The notes beneath the pieces are model-generated. The model did not search any database. It saw only the letters and a list, made by a program, of their open reading frames with translations, and was not told the origin of the DNA. Below are positions 6,424-6,789 of a stretch of DNA of 6,789 nucleotides, in pieces. Location: NCBI GenBank assembly GCA_018646565.1, contig JABGUO010000351.1:1-6789 (forward strand). The letters run 5' to 3'. The position numbers and the translations under genes are program-made. Source of the stretch: Opitutia bacterium (lineage in GTDB: Bacteria > Verrucomicrobiota > Verrucomicrobiia > Opitutales > Seribacteraceae). Positions within the stretch are counted from its first letter, which is position 1; each line of letters begins with the position of its first letter.

Positions 6424-6789
6424 ATGGCATTTTTTAGCAAACCAAAATATTCAAAAGTAGTAGTAAAGTCGCGTGAGGGAGTACCCAAGGGAGTTTTTAC
6501 CAAATGTCCTGAAACCGGTGACATGGTTTTTGCAAAGGAGTTAAAGAAAAACTTAATGGTGGTACCCTCGAGTGGTTACCATTTCCCACTTGCTGCACCT
6601 GACCGAATAGAATCGTTATTGGATCCAGGAACTTTTGTTGAGTGCGATTCAAATTTATCCTCTCTCGATCCCTTGGAATTCAAAGGACTTGCTGCTTACA
6701 AAGATAAACTGGAGCAAAATCGTAAGAAAACTGGCCAGGAAGATGCAGTTATATCCGGTATCGGAAAAATGGATGGTCACTGGGTAAGC
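6424..6789 (+). CDS. accD: Acetyl-CoA carboxylase carboxyltransferase beta subunit, N-terminal part, with degenerate zinc ribbon
   Basis: The first 122 codons are present; the gene continues past the right edge. AccD pairs with AccA to transfer carboxyl from biotin to acetyl-CoA, the committed step to malonyl-CoA in fatty-acid synthesis. Recognisable family text: FTKCP (25-29), AKELKKNLMVVP (37-48), GYHFPL, PDRIESLLDPGTF (59-71), DPLEFKGLAAYKDKL (82-96) and the TGQEDAVISGIGKMDG region (103-118). E. coli AccD has a four-cysteine zinc ribbon, C-x2-C-x15-C-x2-C, at 27/30/46/49. Here the equivalent positions are C28, T31, V47 and S50, so three ligands are gone although spacing is unchanged. The start is fixed by an in-frame TAA at 6418-6420, two codons upstream. 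It lies 16 bases after comF, with no Shine-Dalgarno in an A-rich gap. The crotonase-fold catalytic part is outside the window. Confidence 0.93.
   Translation, partial: MAFFSKPKYSKVVVKSREGVPKGVFTKCPETGDMVFAKELKKNLMVVPSSGYHFPLAAPDRIESLLDPGTFVECDSNLSSLDPLEFKGLAAYKDKLEQNRKKTGQEDAVISGIGKMDGHWVS

Overview
The window is compact bacterial chromosome with no mobile elements, CRISPR array or recognisable RNA genes. The gene content and protein flavour (a secreted S9B-type peptidase carrying a VHL-like domain, a GAD-containing AspRS, short ManC, and a ruvX-truA-comF-accD string) suggest a member of the Planctomycetes-Verrucomicrobia group. My best guess is Verrucomicrobiota, Opitutae-like. This is inference from protein character only; there is no rRNA or other decisive marker in view.

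Layout. Minus strand, 3198 to 1: aspS (aspartyl-tRNA synthetase) is followed after 43 bases by a secreted dipeptidyl-peptidase-IV-like protein. Its N-terminal 456 codons fill the left 1.37 kb, and its catalytic part lies beyond the left edge. Plus strand, 3365 to 6789: a tightly packed run of five genes, manC - ruvX - truA - comF - accD, with gaps of 4, 5, 19 and 16 bases, probably one operon. accD runs off the right edge after 122 codons. The two groups diverge from a 166-base region (3199-3364) holding a good sigma70-type promoter for aspS. No gene-free stretch exceeds 300 bases.

How the genes fit together. Most are housekeeping: tRNA charging (aspS), tRNA pseudouridylation (truA), 16S rRNA maturation or Holliday-junction resolution (ruvX), DNA-uptake-associated ComF, GDP-mannose supply for surface polysaccharide (manC) and fatty-acid synthesis (accD). 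The co-transcription looks like a growth-linked housekeeping operon rather than one pathway.

Three things stand out. (1) The left-edge peptidase has a domain at about residues 118-190 that matches the beta domain of the von Hippel-Lindau tumour suppressor, the hydroxyproline reader. It is fused to a peptidase family known for cutting after proline. (2) AccD has lost three of the four cysteines of its zinc ribbon, at exactly the expected spacing. (3) AspRS has the His31 signature of non-discriminating enzymes, suggesting that Asn-tRNA is made indirectly through GatCAB.
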